Shown here one piece after another: positions 23,901-34,601 of a DNA stretch of 64,000 nucleotides. The stretch comes from Luzula sylvatica (lineage: Eukaryota > Streptophyta > Magnoliopsida > Poales > Juncaceae). The translations under genes and the position numbers were made by a program. Where the stretch lies: NCBI GenBank assembly GCA_946800325.1, contig OX326961.1, forward strand, positions 44,715,415 to 44,779,414, given 5' to 3'. Below the pieces are notes generated by a model, which was given only the letters and a program-made list of their open reading frames with translations, was not told the DNA's origin and did no database searches. Position 1 is the first letter of the stretch. Every line of letters starts with the position of its first letter.

Positions 23901-25009
23901 CATAGTCATAATACGCGACTATGGCAAGCAGAATTTCGAGAATGTCAAAGCATGGCAACATGCAAAAACGTTTCTTCATAGTCCGACTATGAATTGCATG
24001 AAACTCTTCGCAAAAAACCTCGCTTTACATATATGCGTATTCCTATCCATGTAGGTTCTTCATCTTGAAAAACCCACTCACATTTCACGGGTCTATCCCA
24101 GAAAGTGATGAAATCAAGTTCTGAACTTGATAATTTACATGGATCGAATCTCAGATTTCATGACACCATGTCATGTGGAATCAACTTTTCATAGCATCTT
24201 TGTAGGATATCGAATCATCATATGATTTCGATCTATCATCATTAGCCACGATAAATCCGTATTTACCGGCTTATGATATAGCCCACTTGATCTACGAAAA
24301 ATTCCTTTGTGTGTTCGACTTGCGTTCATCAACACTTGATGAAGCCATGTCAACTTTCATCGGTACAATGTTCATTTTCAAATCTCGAACTCTTTCGAGA
24401 TTTATTCTACTCCCACTAGCCCGCATAGAGATAAATGGCACCAAGTTCCAAACTTGTGCGCATCAAGTCCTCCTCCAAGAAGGCATCTCTTCGAGCCACG
24501 AAAATCTCATTTTCGTCGGGACGTTTAGAACTAATACCCTTTAGTTTTCTTAAGGATAAACGAACAATTTCCAGATTTGGGATTGAGTTTAACCGAAACA
24601 AATTTCGAAATATACCCACATCCTCAAATCTGTACAAATGACAACTTCGGAACCATTCCGATCCATATCTTTTATGGCGTCTTTTGTACCGATTAGAAGG
24701 TTTATGGTCCATATCTTATATGCAACCATTCATTAGTGCCGCTGTCTCAAGGGCATATTCCCAAAATATTTTTGGGAGATCCTATTGACTTATCATTTAT
24801 CGAACCATGTCCAACATGCGTTCATTTCCTCTTTTTGGACACATCTCAATGTTCCAAATGAAGACAATCGTGAAACGATTTCAGAATCATAAATGATCAT
24901 CAATATTCATAACTCAAATATCGCCTCTTCGATCCTATCGAAAGGTTTAGCTCAAATACTCGCCTTCTCGATCCTATCGAAAAGTTTTGATTTTCTTGCT
25001 TAGTTGATT

Positions 25010-25400
25010 TCGTATTTCGTTTTTGAAACTCTTTGAACCTTTCAAAAGTCTCCGTTTCGGCACGCATTAAATAGATATTTCCATATCTACTTTAACCGTC
25101 CATAAACATAACAAAATACTGATAGCCTTCTCTTGCCTCGGAACTTATCGGATCATCTACATGTGAATGTAAGTTCCAATAATTCGTTGGATCTTTCTCC
25201 AACCATTGGAGAATGATGCCCTTTGTCGTCTTGCCTAATAAGTAAGTATCGCATTAATCAATCGAATCTAATTCGAATGATTCTAGCAAGCCATCATATG
25301 GAATCTAGATACGCGAATCTCGTTTATATGGCCATGACGGCAATGCCAAAAGAAACAATCAACTTCTAGGTTTAATCCTCCTCGGATTTCACCATTCTTT
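25010..25400 (-). pseudogene. D pre-integrase and integrase remnant
   Basis: Minus-strand FWHCRHGHIN (near 25,350) is the gag-pre-integrase motif (usually LWHCRLGHIN). Near 25,140-25,060, EAREGYQYFVMFMDG ... RYGNIYLMRAETETFERF matches the copia integrase core; one conserved residue is a stop codon. Frames are broken. Confidence 0.65.
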
Positions 25401-26959
25401 GAGTCACTAGTTTGGACAACTCCTTGTCCGAACTCTCCGTTTTGGAAAACATTTTCCCAAAATACCCTTAGACATACAGTTCTTTCAATCCCGCTTTTGA
25501 ATTACAAGGACATCCATTGCATCTCTATGCTTTGGATTCCCCGGACACTCCAAGCATCTCCTATTCAAATTTACATCACATCATATGCAATTTCGGGATC
25601 GACTTATCTATCGAATGCATATGATATTTGGTCACGACGATCAAATCTCGTACCATCAACACACGAGTGTCAATCCAAGACCCATAAGGCGTCTCAAAAT
25701 TAACCTACTCTTTGAGCCGCATTGAATCATTCAACGCGCTCTAGCTCTTGAAATTATTTCATGAGCGCTGTGTTTTACTTTCATATACACCCGAATTCTC
25801 AAAACAATTTTGAGAATATACGTCTATACATGCCACCACAAGGCACGTAATATTGTTCGATTCCTTCTTAAAGTTTATCGAACCCGGCTTTCTCTAAAGC
25901 CAATGCCTCGAGTCCCGAATCTACCATGTCCGTGTCCAACACGTTCCTTTAAGTCTAAAGAACTATTCTTTAACTATCAAGGTTAATCATGGTAATTCCG
26001 GCCCAAAAGCCATCTATTATATCGATCTCATCAATATATATTTGGTGTTGCTTGAAAACATAATTTTAAACGGATGATGAAGATTAACTCCTAACCGTGC
26101 GTACTTAATCTATATGCTTATATGATGAATATATGACAGTGTTATTTTATCGAATCGATAACCCTCATACCGATACGGGACTCCAAGTCCATAACACTCA
26201 AGACCCATATTTCCGTTCCTCCCACAAGTGACTTTAGCCTATCGGGTGGGATCCCGTTATTTAGGTAGGATTATATCCATTCGTATCCAATACGACTCTT
26301 GAACCTTTATAGGATTTCGGTGATGGATCGTATCCCATACAATCCCAGTTCCGTGTGTGCATCCTATCTATGCCCCGAACTCCAATCTGATTGCCCTGGA
26401 CGGTTAAGTCACAACCATATCCAACATATCGTTTAAATAAGCTACTAGTGAGTCGACTTTAGCCTGTGCCTCACAAGTCCCGATTTAACGCTTGCCACTC
26501 TTTCGATGGTTACAATATCACGTGCCCGACTTTAGCCTGAACCCACGTGAAATGTAATCACCAAACTCGGTGGTTGTGGATATGGAAGGCATTTCCATGA
26601 CTTAAATATTATGAGGGATCATGCCATTGCATGTTTCTAAATCCGTGACATAATCATATTATATCACTATCACAAGATTTTCTTAAATGCATATGTATTT
26701 ATTTGGGAGTCTAATTATTCTAAATAATTATCTAATTATATGCTAGTATGATTGATGCCGATCAAATCGATATAAAAAACTCAAAATTCCGAGCTTCGTA
26801 GCCAAAGTTATCGCGAAAACAAAATCAGCATCCAGAAGGGGATCGGTTATAACGGACTGCCCCATCCGTTGTAACGCAGGGGCCCAACGGGCGCGAGAAA
26901 ACCTCGCCCGGGACGCGTCCGGGGCGCCAAAAACTGCCCCCGGGGCGGCAGAAAAACTG

Positions 26960-27560
26960 TTTTTCTGCACCCTTTCGTTATTTCATTAGAACGACACTAA
27001 TACTTCGCTCAAATGAAATATATTACAACATGAAAGTTCTAGATAATTTCATTATCTAACTAACAAAATTTGAACCATTCAAATCGGAATTTCCTACTGA
27101 AAGTTATACCAGTTTTAGTAAAATACGAACAAACGAAAAGGTAAGTATATCCAATACACACCTTTTCAACCAGAAAACTACAAACACCTTTTCAGTATTC
27201 TGTTGAAACAAAAATATTAAATTGTTCCAACCGACTTTGAACGTGAACGAAAGTTCTAGATAATCTTATTATCTAACTAACCCAATTGGATTGGACTCAA
27301 TTGGAGTTTTGATGCGACATATACGGACGTTTTAGTCTCTGTATGTCAAACAGTCACACACCCTTTCAGTATTCCATAAAAACGACACTGATAATTCGTT
27401 CAAATGAACAAACTTTCTGTATCAAAGTCATAGATAATCTCATTATCTAACTACGTCAATTTGATCCAATCAAGTTGGAGTTTCCCACTGAAAATTATCT
27501 TAGTTTTACTCATTGTTTCGTATTCTAATTTTCTGCAGATTTTGCCGTTTCGTCCGTTTT
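26960..27560 (-). repeat. D leader: LTR-like modules in tandem
   Basis: At least three degenerate copies of a roughly 170-230-bp module that also occurs in D LTRs. Each copy has CACCCTTTCgGTATTcCA, then an ACGACACTgATAaTTCGTTC-like stretch, then the hairpin TAGATAAT/ATTATCTA and an AAtTTGAACCATTCAA-like tail. Confidence 0.6.
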
Positions 27561-27776
27561 CGCTCGTTTCCAAAACGATAAATCATGAAACTTTTTCACG
27601 ATCATTCCTAGATAGTCTCAATCAACTTTTGATTGATCTCTAGCGAATTCCACTTGTGATTTTAACGGAATTTGACTTTCTCTATATGTAACATCATGCA
27701 AACGGGTACGAACTTTGATAACCCGTGCGTATATCTAATATACGACTATGATTCGACCCTCGAATCGATGGCGATC

Positions 27777-27788
27777 GCTCTGATACCA
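27777..27788 (-). other. D primer binding site (initiator tRNA-Met)
   Basis: Minus strand reads TGGTATCAGAGC directly after the LTR end, the classical plant copia primer site complementary to initiator tRNA-Met. It fixes the orientation of D. Confidence 0.85.
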
Positions 27789-27789
27789 C

Positions 27790-28825
27790 TGAAGGGGAAT
27801 ATCCTCGACCTCGGGCCCGCGCAGCGGAATGAAGGCCCGGTCCGATTCCCCGATTCCCGAGATCACGCCACGACTTCGAGAGTACGATGCAATTAGAAGG
27901 ATAGATCTATACCAGTGCCAAATTGATGGCACACGAAGGGTTGATCGCCGCCTTCTATTTCCTGTCACGTTGGTGACAATCCGCGCGTCCCATACCACGC
28001 GTCCTTCACCAATCGTTTGCTACGCCGGTTCACTCGACTTCGTCCTCGTGCGTCCAAGCGTTTCCACCGTCTTTCTTACTCGAGTCGATCACAATCGAAA
28101 AGTCACAAACGTCACTCCTCTACTTGTATCCACGATGATTCGTAAGACGTCGGTCGCGGATGCACCTGCCTAGATGATGCACCGGCGAACTTGCTCGATC
28201 TAATCGATTCTCTATCACTCGAGAAACTCCTTTCTCGATTTCTCTCTTTTCGCACCTTTTTACTCAATAGAGAAATGTCTCTCTTTAATATTCTGAATGA
28301 AATTGCTATTCAGTTGCTTCAACAGATTAGAGTGTCTAGATTAGAGAGAAAATATCCTATTTATTATCTAATCGGATAAGGATTAGCCAAAAGGCATGTA
28401 TATCCAATATACATCCTTTCACATAGAATACTGCATGAACCTGGTCAGTATTCTGTCCAGACGAAATTGATAAATTTCTCTGACAGAAAATCACCCAACA
28501 TGAACGTTGTAGATAATCTTATTATCTACTCAACCCAATTTGGCCCAGCCCAATTGGAGTTCGTATGAAAAAGTTATGACTATGTTACTAACTATATGTC
28601 ATACTGTTGCACCCTTTCGGTATTTCACATAAACGACACTGATACGTCGTTCATATGAAATATATTTCTACATGAAGGTTATAGATAATCCAATTATCTA
28701 TCTAACCCAATTTGAACCATTCAAATCGGATTTTCCCACTGACAGTTATGGCCACGAATGTACGCTTACATTCGTTCATCCACGTGTACACTTTTATGGT
28801 TGATTCTGAAACTGTATTTCCTTCA
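27790..28825 (-). repeat. D 5' LTR
   Basis: 1,036-bp LTR, on the minus strand starting TGAAGGAAATACAG and ending CCCCTTCA. It shares GC-rich GGGCCCGCGCAGCGG and hairpins TAGATAAT/ATTATCTA with the solo LTRs at 16,911 and 38,387. The right flank, AATCA, is Athila-type LTR sequence (G3). Confidence 0.8.
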
Positions 28826-29629
28826 AATCAAGCGAAGGCATAGAAGACTAAGGAAGACACATTGAGCTACTTTCTTCATTCTAGGTGTACTCTTTCAAAT
28901 CTGGTAATTCTTGTTTGCTTTGTGGATTAAGTTGTGTAAAAGAGAATTTCTTGTTTGAATCGAATCTTTGTTCTAAAATCTTGTTCTTTTACTTGATCTT
29001 TTTGTTCTTAATTACTGCCTTGATCTTAGTTTAAATTTCCCTTAATTCAATCTCAAAACAAAACTTTAATTCAATCCTCAATCTAAAATATAAAACAGAA
29101 ATCCAGAACAACTTCCGTTATAACGGAATAAGACTTGGTTGCAACGGATCATTCGGTTTGTACTTGATTTTTAGTCTGTTGGTACTCCGTTGTAACGCAA
29201 TTTACTTCCGTTGTAACGGACCAGTGAGGAAAAGCATTCAATAGCACTCATACTAGTGCGTTGTAACAGACATACTAGTTCTTTGTAACGGATCAACCAA
29301 TCCGTTAGAACGCTACTTCTTTCCGTTCCAACGGACTACCACTTTCGTTGCAACGGAACTTAATCCGTTGTAACGGATCTTCATATCAATCCTTGCGTTA
29401 ACAATTACCCTAATGTCCGTTATAACGGACCTTCTTTCCGTTGTAACGGACTACCCTCTGTGAATTTTCTTTGTAATTTCTAGTCCCGTTTTGATTAAAT
29501 CTTTGACGCACTTACTCCTCGTGGAACGAACTTTATTATTTCCACTAAACACATATATTTCCAAACTTGTTGATTGAATCGGGTTTTCGAATACAACGAT
29601 TAAGAATCCATAGAAAAAACCGTTCATCA
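28826..29629 (+). repeat. G3 5' LTR, right part
   Basis: Almost identical to 19,175-19,978 in the solo LTR at 18,302. Contains a CCGTTnnAACGG cluster (about 29,115-29,452) and ends CGTTCATCA directly before the primer site. Confidence 0.85.
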
Positions 29630-29631
29630 AA

Positions 29632-29649
29632 TGGCGCCGCTGCCGGGGA
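29632..29649 (+). other. G3 primer binding site (tRNA-Asp)
   Basis: TGGCGCCGCTGCCGGGGA, the same site as in G1 (15,499) and G4 (48,772-48,789 on the minus strand). Confidence 0.8.
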
Positions 29650-29798
29650 GTGATGTTTAAGTCAAGATTTTTGATCAAAATTTGAACTCTAATTCAAAGA
29701 CTTGTTTACTCATCTTTTTGTTTTTTCTTGTGACCATTCTAGGTGTGGAAAAGTGATCTATATGCACAACACAAGAGCTAGAAAGGGCAAACTACTTC

Positions 29799-31233
29799 TG
29801 TTGGTTCAAATTTCCTGATAGTTTGATTATTTCAAAACACTGTCATTACTAATGTATACATCCAGAAAAGTGCAGGATAACATAGGTACGATACGAAGAT
29901 GAAGGAGGACTTGTGAAGGAGGATTTCATTGGATTACATCAAGAATCAGGACATGAAGTCTCAAGATAAACAAGAAAAGAAGAACACAAGGAAGGCCATT
30001 GGAATACATCAAGAATCAAGATGTTGAAGCCTTCCGTGAGTGGGATACGCCACAAATAAACCATAGGTACAAACCTAGTAGAACTCAAGTAAAATCATGT
30101 TCAAAATAACAAAGAGTTCAGTCAAGCAGGAAGTGCGTTCTGAACGAACTCAAAGTCCGTTCAGAACGGACTTGCCACATATCAAAACTATTAAACCTTG
30201 ATTAGAACCAAACGTGTCACAGGGATGTGTGCGTTCGAACGAACAATCATGTCCGTTCGAACGGACAATTAGAATCCGTTCACCCACCTTCTGAGTGCGT
30301 TGAACGGACAATCCTTCCTGTGAACGAAAAATGTCACAGGGATGTGTGCGTTCGAACGAACACACATGTGCGTTCGAACGGACAACCTGGAATCCGTTCA
30401 CCCACTTTTCAGTGCGTTGAACGGACTCTTGTTCCTGTGAACGCAAAATGCTATGTATAATTGAGTCCGTTACGAACGGACATTGTCCGTTCGAACGGAC
30501 CCAAGATGTACTTGCACGTTATTTTGAAACGGCTAGTGCAAACTACAAGTGCGTTCTGAACGGACTTTATGCGTTCGAACGCACTTCAAGTTTTCTGAAG
30601 GATTTCTATAGAGAGTATAAATAGAATCCTTCATGGGTCTCTCTCTTTCACTCCTTCATTTTCAAACATTCAAACCTAAAAAGAGAGAAACCCTAAGCTG
30701 TGATTATCTATATCCATTGATAGCTTGAGAAACCTCTTTAGATCGTTGATCTACTTTCGATATTCTCCACTAATCGTATCCCACTCACGTGACCGATCAC
30801 GTTGTAGCTCGATTAGTGAAAAAGTGTAATAGGCTAGTGCAACAAATTGTAAAGAGCCTAAGCTATAGATCGATAGAAGCGTGTAAATCGATCTAGGCAA
30901 ATCCTTGTAATCGAGTTGAGTTGGAATTCAATCGAAAGCCAAAAAGAGGCACAAGGCATTCCCGGAGACGTAGGTACTCGCAAATAATTGAGTCGGTCAA
31001 TTAAGCGAGTAAAGGGTGAGTTAAAGCTACAAAGCAACCACCTACCGAACTTCGTAAACAAACATCTTGTGTCAAAGTGTTTGTACGGTATCATCTTTAT
31101 CATCTAAATTATTATTTATTCCGCACCGTAAATTAGGTTTAAATCCAAACTAAGTGTAAGTTAGATTTAAATCCAAACTAAGTGTAAGTTAGATTGCCAA
31201 ATTTACCCCCCTCTAGCTTAGAATTAACCAACA
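29799..31233 (+). repeat. C1 5' LTR
   Basis: Starts TGTTGGTTCAAATTTCC and ends TTAACCAACA. A cluster of CCGTTCGAACGG-type palindromes (about 30,135-30,590) lies directly upstream of TATAAATA at 30,616-30,623. A 28-bp unit (TTTAAATCCAAACTAAGTGT...) near 31,138-31,195 is duplicated here and single in the 3' LTR. Confidence 0.92.
30135..30590. repeat. CCGTTCGAACGG cluster in C1 5' LTR
   Basis: Perfect 16-bp palindromes GTCCGTTCGAACGGAC at 30,251-30,266 and 30,485-30,500, with about ten related copies (GCGTTCGAACGAAC, GCGTTCGAACGCAC, CCGTTCaGAACGG). The centre is CG, unlike the GT/GC/AC/TA centres in C2 and the Athila-like LTRs. The same cluster is in the 3' LTR at about 36,889-37,341. Confidence 0.9.
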
Positions 31234-31235
31234 AT

Positions 31236-31247
31236 TGGTATCAGAGC
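31236..31247 (+). other. C1 primer binding site (initiator tRNA-Met)
   Basis: TGGTATCAGAGC three bases after the LTR, the standard copia primer site. Confidence 0.9.
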
Positions 31248-31300
31248 AAGGTACTAACCATCTCTTTGAGTATTAGGGATAACTTGTACTTAACGATCAA

Positions 31301-33670
31301 ATGGCCGAAATTAATCCTATTGTACAAAACTCATCGATAAATCCGATAAATACCGTACCCAAATCAAATATATCAAACTCACGTGAATTAGATGGAACCA
31401 ATTGGAGTTCTTGGAAGAAATGCATGCTAAATACATTCGCTCTCCAAGGACTTGACAAGGTAGTGTTACGAGGCTTTGTCTTGGCCCAAGAGGTTGACAC
31501 GGACGGAAATGTAACCTACCCTGATCAAACTAGGGAAGATAGAACTAATGACATTTACGCTCAAAACTTAATACTGAACAACGTAATTAGTTCTATCGGA
31601 TCGCTAGTTGATCATTGTGAAAACTCATATGAAATGTGGTGTATGCTCAATGAGAGATACGAGGGTACATCTCAAATGAGAAGAACTAATATCATTGGAC
31701 TTGAACAAGAATTCAACAATCTTCGAATGATTGAGGGAGAGTCCGTTGATAAAATCTGGGCAAAAATCAATGTACTAAAAACCCGATATGCCACCCAAAA
31801 TGCACCTCTTACTGATGATAGAATTATTGCTAGATTACTTCAATCTATGCCCCGTAGTTGGGAATCTTTACGTGTAGCTTTAGGTACAGCGGTAGCTTCA
31901 CAAGACCTCACGCCTGAAGAATTGGTAAGTCAATTCCGAAATTTCGAGATTCGACTCAAGCAACTCGATGAAGAACAAGGAATCTACATACCCTCTCCTC
32001 ACTCCAAAACCGTAGCTTTGCCCGCCGTGAATGCAAGCAATGACGACAATGAAATGGATGATCTCACGTTGCGACTCCTAGAGTGGCAAAGGGACGAGAA
32101 GCGATTCAACGAGAATCGGAAACAAAAGGGGCTAAAGCTCCATTGCTTTTGGTGCAAGAAAATTGGACACATGATGGAGTCATGTTGGACTCTCCATCCG
32201 GAAAATTCGAGGTGGATCAAAAAGGATGAGGACCACAAGGATCGGGAAGGGCGAGAGCCCCGATACGAAAGAAGATACGAGGACAAGGGGCGAGAAAATC
32301 GTCAAAACTACAAAGGTAAAGAAATCAATAAGAAAAAGGCATATAAAGCTAACATCGATTGTAGGTGGGGAGAAACGGACGGATCAAGCTCATCATCCGA
32401 CCCGGATGGTCCGTTAAGTCGACACACCGCAAACCTTGCACTCATGGTAAGGATCGATCCTCCACTAATGAGCGCAGTGGAAGCGGCCATCAAATCTCTT
32501 CGTATTGAACGAGGTCTAACTACTACACATCACACGCCCATGGTTGTGGACTCGGAACCATCCACTCCCAATACCAGCTCAACACATGACCAATGTCATG
32601 AGGTACGTACATACTCTCTGCTTGACATAGAATCAATACATAAATCTAAATTTTCTCCCGCATTCGAACTAGAACTCGAATCTTGTGACGAGTTTCTTAG
32701 AGATGAAGGGAACTCTCAACTAAATGAGGGTAAACTTGAGAGCCCAACACAAGCTCTCAAGGATAAGGTAGCCTCTCTTGAGCTATCCATTTTGGCATAT
32801 AAAACTCAAATAAATGAATTTAAAGGTTTTTCAAAGTGTGAGTGTCAAACCATAAAAGGTGAGATTTCTCATCTAAAAGTCGAAATTCAAATTCTTAAAG
32901 TTGAAAATGAATCCCTGAAGAAGGCTTGTGCAAATATTGCATTGAGTCCTCCTTCATTGGATGATGTTTTAAGATCGTCATTGATAGGACAAAAGCCAAA
33001 TGACAAATCCGGTTTAGGATATAAGAAAAATAACGGTAATAAACCCGATTTTTCAATATCTCAAAATCAAAAATCTAAATGGGAAAACAATAAAGTAAGT
33101 AGTCATGGAAATGCTTTCATGTACCATGACTACAATAAAGGTAAATATGCTAAAAATGAACAACCTAAACGTGTCAATAATAATTATAGGAAAAATCATT
33201 TTACACAAAATTCACAACCTAGACATACTAATTTGGGAAGAACCGATTGTTTGTTCAAAAGGGGACCAAATGGGTATTTCTATGAAGTGACAAACTACAC
33301 CGAAGCTTCATATCAACAAGGGCCTCCCAAACATTTCACCAACACACATAAACAATTTAAACAAAATAATTTTAAGCAAAATAATTTTAAGCAAAATAAA
33401 TTTAAATCAAATAACCTTTATCAAATGCCAAAATCGATAACTTCTAAGAGAAGTAATCCGAATCAACTCTCGGACTATTTTGTGAAGAGTACCACACCCA
33501 CAAATAAGCCCACCGTAGCATTTTGTAACTATTGTTGCAAAATTGGTCATGTCTCAACAAGTTGTGATCTTCGCAATCCAAAATTAACGTCAAACTCAAT
33601 ATGGATGCGTAAAGATCGTCACTCGATGGGTCCCTCTACGTCTTTCGGTATAGGACCTCCTAGGGCTTAA
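31301..33670 (+). CDS. C1 gag-like protein with two zinc knuckles, no pol
   Basis: 789 residues, fully open, about 50 bp after the primer site. Residues about 25-230 match the copia gag fold (LDGTNWSSWKKCM ... YEMWCMLNERYEG ... RLLQSMPRSWESLR), so it should form the particle and package RNA. A first knuckle CFWCKKIGHMMESC begins near residue 282. A charged middle and a coiled-coil-like stretch (about 490-550, LKVEIQILKVENESLKKA) follow. A second knuckle CNYCCKIGHVSTSC starts near residue 742. In autonomous elements the frame would continue into protease; here it stops after GIGPPRA. The C2 fragment at 51,784-52,971 shares the coiled coil, second knuckle and tail. The extra length and second knuckle are unusual for copia gag. 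Confidence 0.88.
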   Translation: MAEINPIVQNSSINPINTVPKSNISNSRELDGTNWSSWKKCMLNTFALQGLDKVVLRGFVLAQEVDTDGNVTYPDQTREDRTNDIYAQNLILNNVISSIGSLVDHCENSYEMWCMLNERYEGTSQMRRTNIIGLEQEFNNLRMIEGESVDKIWAKINVLKTRYATQNAPLTDDRIIARLLQSMPRSWESLRVALGTAVASQDLTPEELVSQFRNFEIRLKQLDEEQGIYIPSPHSKTVALPAVNASNDDNEMDDLTLRLLEWQRDEKRFNENRKQKGLKLHCFWCKKIGHMMESCWTLHPENSRWIKKDEDHKDREGREPRYERRYEDKGRENRQNYKGKEINKKKAYKANIDCRWGETDGSSSSSDPDGPLSRHTANLALMVRIDPPLMSAVEAAIKSLRIERGLTTTHHTPMVVDSEPSTPNTSSTHDQCHEVRTYSLLDIESIHKSKFSPAFELELESCDEFLRDEGNSQLNEGKLESPTQALKDKVASLELSILAYKTQINEFKGFSKCECQTIKGEISHLKVEIQILKVENESLKKACANIALSPPSLDDVLRSSLIGQKPNDKSGLGYKKNNGNKPDFSISQNQKSKWENNKVSSHGNAFMYHDYNKGKYAKNEQPKRVNNNYRKNHFTQNSQPRHTNLGRTDCLFKRGPNGYFYEVTNYTEASYQQGPPKHFTNTHKQFKQNNFKQNNFKQNKFKSNNLYQMPKSITSKRSNPNQLSDYFVKSTTPTNKPTVAFCNYCCKIGHVSTSCDLRNPKLTSNSIWMRKDRHSMGPSTSFGIGPPRA

Positions 33671-34601
33671 GCCCTAACTTGAAACACTATGCTCCTTAGT
33701 ATCCCACACCTTAAGCCAAATATGTAAGGAGAGTATAGGAAATGGGCTAAATTAAATTCTAGCCAAATTGGTCGAGTCTCATGTAGCTACATCACAAGTG
33801 TTAATAGAGGATTACATTAGAACACTTGTCTCGGTAAATAAATCACGATTACAGTCCAGTGATCACATCTCAGGAACCAATCCGTTCGAACGAAAAACAT
33901 GTGCGTTTGGAACGGACAAATGAAGTCACCAAATACCCCCTTAACAGCCTCAAGTCCGGTCTAACGGACTAAAATACGTTCGAAACGGACAACTGGACTA
34001 TAAGATCCAAAGTCACAATTAAATTATGGCGCCATCAAATTTTCCTACCAGGATCAAGTGCGTTCGAACGTACAAATGAATGCGTTCCGAACAGAAAAAT
34101 GAATTATAGGATTATGGCGCCGGTTCATACTTTGGCGCCGACTCTTAGTGTCACCAGTGTTCAGTGCGTTCGAACGAACAATTAATGCGTTAGAACGCAC
34201 ATTCCTCATTCAGCGAACCTACTTCAAACCCTTACACTCGAGTCGTTTCATATTCTGGCGCCTCTTCTCAGTTGTGTATGCGTTCGAACGCACATGGGAG
34301 TCCGTTCGAACGGACTTAACAACTTCCCAGATACAACTTAAAATCCCAAAATAGCGCCTTTTCTCAGACATGAATGCGTTCAAACGCACATAGAAGTGCG
34401 TTCGAACGGACTCGTTGTAATAACTCTTCATCCACATGCAACCTACTGCCTTCAATGGATGTGATGGTTCCTTTTCCCTTATGGCGTGACTTGAAGGGAC
34501 ACGATTTCATCAGTTACTTAGCCCCCCTTCATTCTCTTTCTTTGTATCTCTTCCAAAACTCTCTCTCTCTCTCAGAAAAACTAAAATCGTCAACGATAGC
34601 C
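33671..34601 (+). promoter_or_regulatory. C1 inter-gene spacer with palindrome cluster
   Basis: Non-coding spacer between gag and the second gene. CCGTTCGAACGG-type copies occur from about 33,888 to 34,412, including a perfect 18-bp palindrome AGTCCGTTCGAACGGACT at 34,299-34,316. Centres are CG, as in the C1 LTRs. A pyrimidine-rich tract (about 34,530-34,575) precedes the ATG. I infer an internal promoter or enhancer for the second gene. Confidence 0.55.

Larger units (their letters stand above)
22218..28825 (-). mobile_element. D: decayed Ty1/copia element, 3' end missing
   Basis: Minus-strand element with its 5' LTR at 27,790-28,825, an initiator tRNA-Met primer site at 27,777-27,788, a long leader, and a pol region full of stops. 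The left end joins the C2 LTR at about 22,217 with no 3' LTR and no matching target duplication, so a deletion removed the 3' LTR of D, the 3' part of the C2 LTR and the 5' half of the G3 LTR. Confidence 0.75.

Noticed and set aside
30770..30800. CGTGACCGATCACG palindrome as a tRNA or attachment site
   Set aside because: It is part of the C1/C2 LTR body, present in every LTR copy, with no cloverleaf around it.
34374..34601. Longer start for the C1 second protein
   Set aside because: The upstream codons cover palindromic spacer and a pyrimidine tract; the C2 homologue has its own Met with a similar basic start and no such extension.
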